A stretch of 14,062 bases of DNA. Source: an uncultured Eubacterium sp. Its GTDB lineage: Bacteria > Bacillota > Clostridia > Lachnospirales > Lachnospiraceae. Shown here piece after piece: positions 12,111 through 14,062 of the stretch; positions within the stretch are counted from its first letter, which is position 1, and every line of letters begins with the position of its first letter. Made by a program: the position numbers and the translations under genes. The stretch covers positions 1 through 14,062 of the forward strand of contig CAKRKO010000074.1 in NCBI GenBank assembly GCA_934358495.1. The letters are read 5' to 3'. The notes under the pieces are model-generated. The model worked only from the letters and a program-made list of their open reading frames with translations, did no database searches and had not been told where the DNA came from.

Positions 12111-14062
12111 ATGGATAATTTTAAATTACACAAACTTGGAATTGATATCGGATCAACTACGGTAAAGATTGCAATTTTGGATGATCAGAATACGTTAGTT
12201 TTTTCCGATTATGAGCGCCACTTCGCAAATATCCGCGAAACGCTCACCGATCTGCTTCATAAAGCATATGAAAAACTTGGCCAGATCCAACTCTGTCCTA
12301 TGATCACCGGTTCCGGTGGTCTGACACTGGCAAAACACCTCGGTGTACCTTTCGTACAGGAGGTCATCGCTGTGTCTACCGCTCTGCAGGACGCAGCTCC
12401 ACAGACAGACGTAGCTATCGAGCTTGGTGGTGAAGATGCCAAGATCATTTATTTTGAAGGCGGCAATGTCGAGCAGCGAATGAACGGTATCTGCGCCGGC
12501 GGTACCGGTTCCTTTATCGACCAGATGGCTTCCCTGATCCAGACAGATGCCAGCGGTCTGAATGAATATGCCAAAAATTATAAAGCAATCTACCCGATTG
12601 CTGCCCGTTGCGGTGTATTTGCAAAAACAGATATCCAGCCGTTGATCAATGAAGGTGCAACCCGCGAAGATCTGTCTGCTTCTATCTTTCAGGCAGTCGT
12701 AAACCAGACCATCAGTGGTCTTGCCTGCGGTAAGCCAATCCGTGGTCACGTAGCCTTCCTTGGTGGTCCGCTTCATTTCTTATCTGAGCTGAAAGAAGCA
12801 TTTATCCGCACCCTGAAACTGGATGAGGAGCATACAATCGTTCCTGAAAACTCCCACCTTTTTGCAGCTATCGGTTCTGCTTTAAATTACAAGGAAGAAA
12901 ATCAGGTATCCTTAGAAGATCTTCTTGGCAAATTAAAAGGTGAGATCCACATGGAATTCGAAGTAGAACGTATGGATCCGCTGTTTGCAGATCAGGCCGC
13001 TTACGACGAATTCACTGCTCGCCACAATGGCGCATGTGTAAAAAAAGGCGATATTTCTACATACAGTGGTAACTGCTATCTTGGAATTGATGCAGGTTCC
13101 ACTACAACAAAAGTTGCTCTGGTTGCAGAAGATGGTACCTTGCTGTACTCCTTCTACAGCAGCAACAACGGAAGCCCGCTGGCCACTTCCATTATTGCTA
13201 TCAAAGAGATTTACGAACAGCTTCCGGCAGATGCGCACATCGTATCTTCCTGCTCCACCGGTTACGGCGAGGCACTGGTAAAAGCTGCTCTGATGCTAGA
13301 TGAAGGTGAAGTAGAGACCGTTGCTCACTACACCGCTGCTGCTTTCTTTGATCCGAAGGTTGACTGTATCCTCGATATCGGTGGTCAGGATATGAAATGT
13401 ATCAAGATCAAAAATAACACCGTTGACAGCGTACAGTTAAATGAGGCATGTTCCTCCGGTTGTGGTTCTTTCATCGAAACTTTTGCAAAATCTCTGAACT
13501 ATTCCGTACAGGATTTCGCAAAAGAAGCATTATTTGCAAAAAATCCGATTGATCTTGGAACACGCTGTACGGTATTTATGAATTCCAAAGTAAAACAGGC
13601 GCAGAAAGAAGGTGCATCTGTTGCTGATATTTCCGCAGGTCTGGCTTACTCTGTTATCAAAAATGCATTATTTAAAGTAATCAAGCTGTCCGATCCGACA
13701 GAACTTGGTCAGAACATTGTTGTTCAGGGTGGTACATTCTACAATGACGCTGTACTGCGAAGCTTTGAGACTATTTCCGGATGTAAAGCGATCCGTCCGG
13801 ACATTGCCGGTATCATGGGTGCATTCGGTGCCGCACTGATTGCCCGCGACCGTTACGAAGGCAAAGAGACAACCATGCTGTCCATTGACCAGATCAACGA
13901 TCTGAAATTTGAAACAAAACTGGCCCGCTGCGGTGGATGTACCAACAACTGCCTGCTCACCATCAACAAATTCTCCGGAAACCGCCAGTACATTACCGGA
14001 AACAGATGTGAAAAAGGTATCGGAAAAGAGAAAAACAAAGAACAGATTCCAAACCTGTTTGA
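12111..14062 (+). CDS. Tandem acyl-CoA dehydratase activase-like protein (3' end outside window)
   Basis: The 650 codons seen stay open at the window edge. Two activase ASKHA ATPase domains lie in tandem. Domain 1 (about 8-262) has GIDIGSTTVK, ELGGEDAK (104-111) and ICAGGTGSF with Cys128, then ARCGVF with Cys167. Domain 2 (about 323-582) has GIDAGSTTTK, DIGGQDMK (422-429), Cys447 in NEACSSGCGSF and Cys486 in TRCTVF. In the homodimeric activator HgdC, equivalent cysteines hold one [4Fe-4S] cluster between subunits. Here the two halves could form that site within one chain. A CGGCTNNC motif (607-614) plus Cys633 may bind another metal centre. Large proteins of this family continue with a DUF2229-type dehydratase-like region, expected beyond the edge. 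ATP-driven electron transfer to a radical dehydratase is the family role. The true substrate is unknown. AGGTGG precedes the ATG. Confidence 0.92.
   Translation, partial: MDNFKLHKLGIDIGSTTVKIAILDDQNTLVFSDYERHFANIRETLTDLLHKAYEKLGQIQLCPMITGSGGLTLAKHLGVPFVQEVIAVSTALQDAAPQTDVAIELGGEDAKIIYFEGGNVEQRMNGICAGGTGSFIDQMASLIQTDASGLNEYAKNYKAIYPIAARCGVFAKTDIQPLINEGATREDLSASIFQAVVNQTISGLACGKPIRGHVAFLGGPLHFLSELKEAFIRTLKLDEEHTIVPENSHLFAAIGSALNYKEENQVSLEDLLGKLKGEIHMEFEVERMDPLFADQAAYDEFTARHNGACVKKGDISTYSGNCYLGIDAGSTTTKVALVAEDGTLLYSFYSSNNGSPLATSIIAIKEIYEQLPADAHIVSSCSTGYGEALVKAALMLDEGEVETVAHYTAAAFFDPKVDCILDIGGQDMKCIKIKNNTVDSVQLNEACSSGCGSFIETFAKSLNYSVQDFAKEALFAKNPIDLGTRCTVFMNSKVKQAQKEGASVADISAGLAYSVIKNALFKVIKLSDPTELGQNIVVQGGTFYNDAVLRSFETISGCKAIRPDIAGIMGAFGAALIARDRYEGKETTMLSIDQINDLKFETKLARCGGCTNNCLLTINKFSGNRQYITGNRCEKGIGKEKNKEQIPNLF

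Noticed and set aside
12195..12776. Long 193-codon open frame antisense to the activase-like gene
   Set aside because: It lies wholly opposite the conserved first activase domain, has no recognisable domain or convincing ribosome site, and its length reflects the codon bias of the true gene.

Overview
The window reads as chromosome of a low-to-moderate GC, anaerobic Gram-positive bacterium, most likely a gut Lachnospiraceae (Blautia, Dorea or Ruminococcus-group). The evidence is consensus sigma-A promoters (TTGACA-N17-TATAAT), GGAGG-type ribosome sites, lipoproteins instead of an outer membrane, a clostridial-type GlnRS and a large oxygen-sensitive acyl-CoA dehydratase activase-like protein. 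The genus is inference. No tRNA, rRNA, CRISPR array or intact transposase is visible.

Left part (about 75-7106, all minus strand): a seven-gene operon. In order of transcription it encodes permease P1, a LanF/BcrA-type ABC ATPase, lipoprotein L1, permease P2, lipoprotein L2, permease P3 and permease P4. It ends at a strong hairpin terminator at 74-116. Several genes overlap by 4-8 bases. P2 and P4 are clear paralogues, L1 and L2 are paralogues, and P1 and P3 are the two more divergent permeases. The operon therefore looks like an internally duplicated transporter: two permease pairs, each with its own large lipoprotein, sharing one ATPase. The ATPase carries the glutamate 'E-loop' known from lantibiotic-immunity ABC transporters. 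Defence against, or export of, an antimicrobial peptide or other envelope-active compound is the best functional guess. This operon is the main candidate for an undescribed system. A 41-base hairpin between L1 and P2 and a palindrome-rich left end (1-237) are unexplained. Both resemble insertion-sequence ends.

Middle part (7269-11470, minus strand): a perfect sigma-A promoter at 11442-11470 drives a rhomboid-like membrane protein with a zinc ribbon, then glutaminyl-tRNA synthetase (glnS), then a MocR-type GntR/aminotransferase regulator. A good intrinsic terminator follows at 7269-7304. The regulator lies directly upstream of the ABC operon, with a perfect inverted repeat in between, so it may control that operon. 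This is untested.

Right part: a 76-residue single-LysM protein (minus) and, divergently, a protein open at the window edge (plus, from 12111). The latter has two tandem activase-type ASKHA ATPase domains, each with its iron-sulfur cysteines, followed by a four-cysteine cluster. It belongs to the 2-hydroxyacyl-CoA dehydratase activator family (BadF/BcrA/HgdC-like). Its promoter and a long leader with two competing hairpins are readable.
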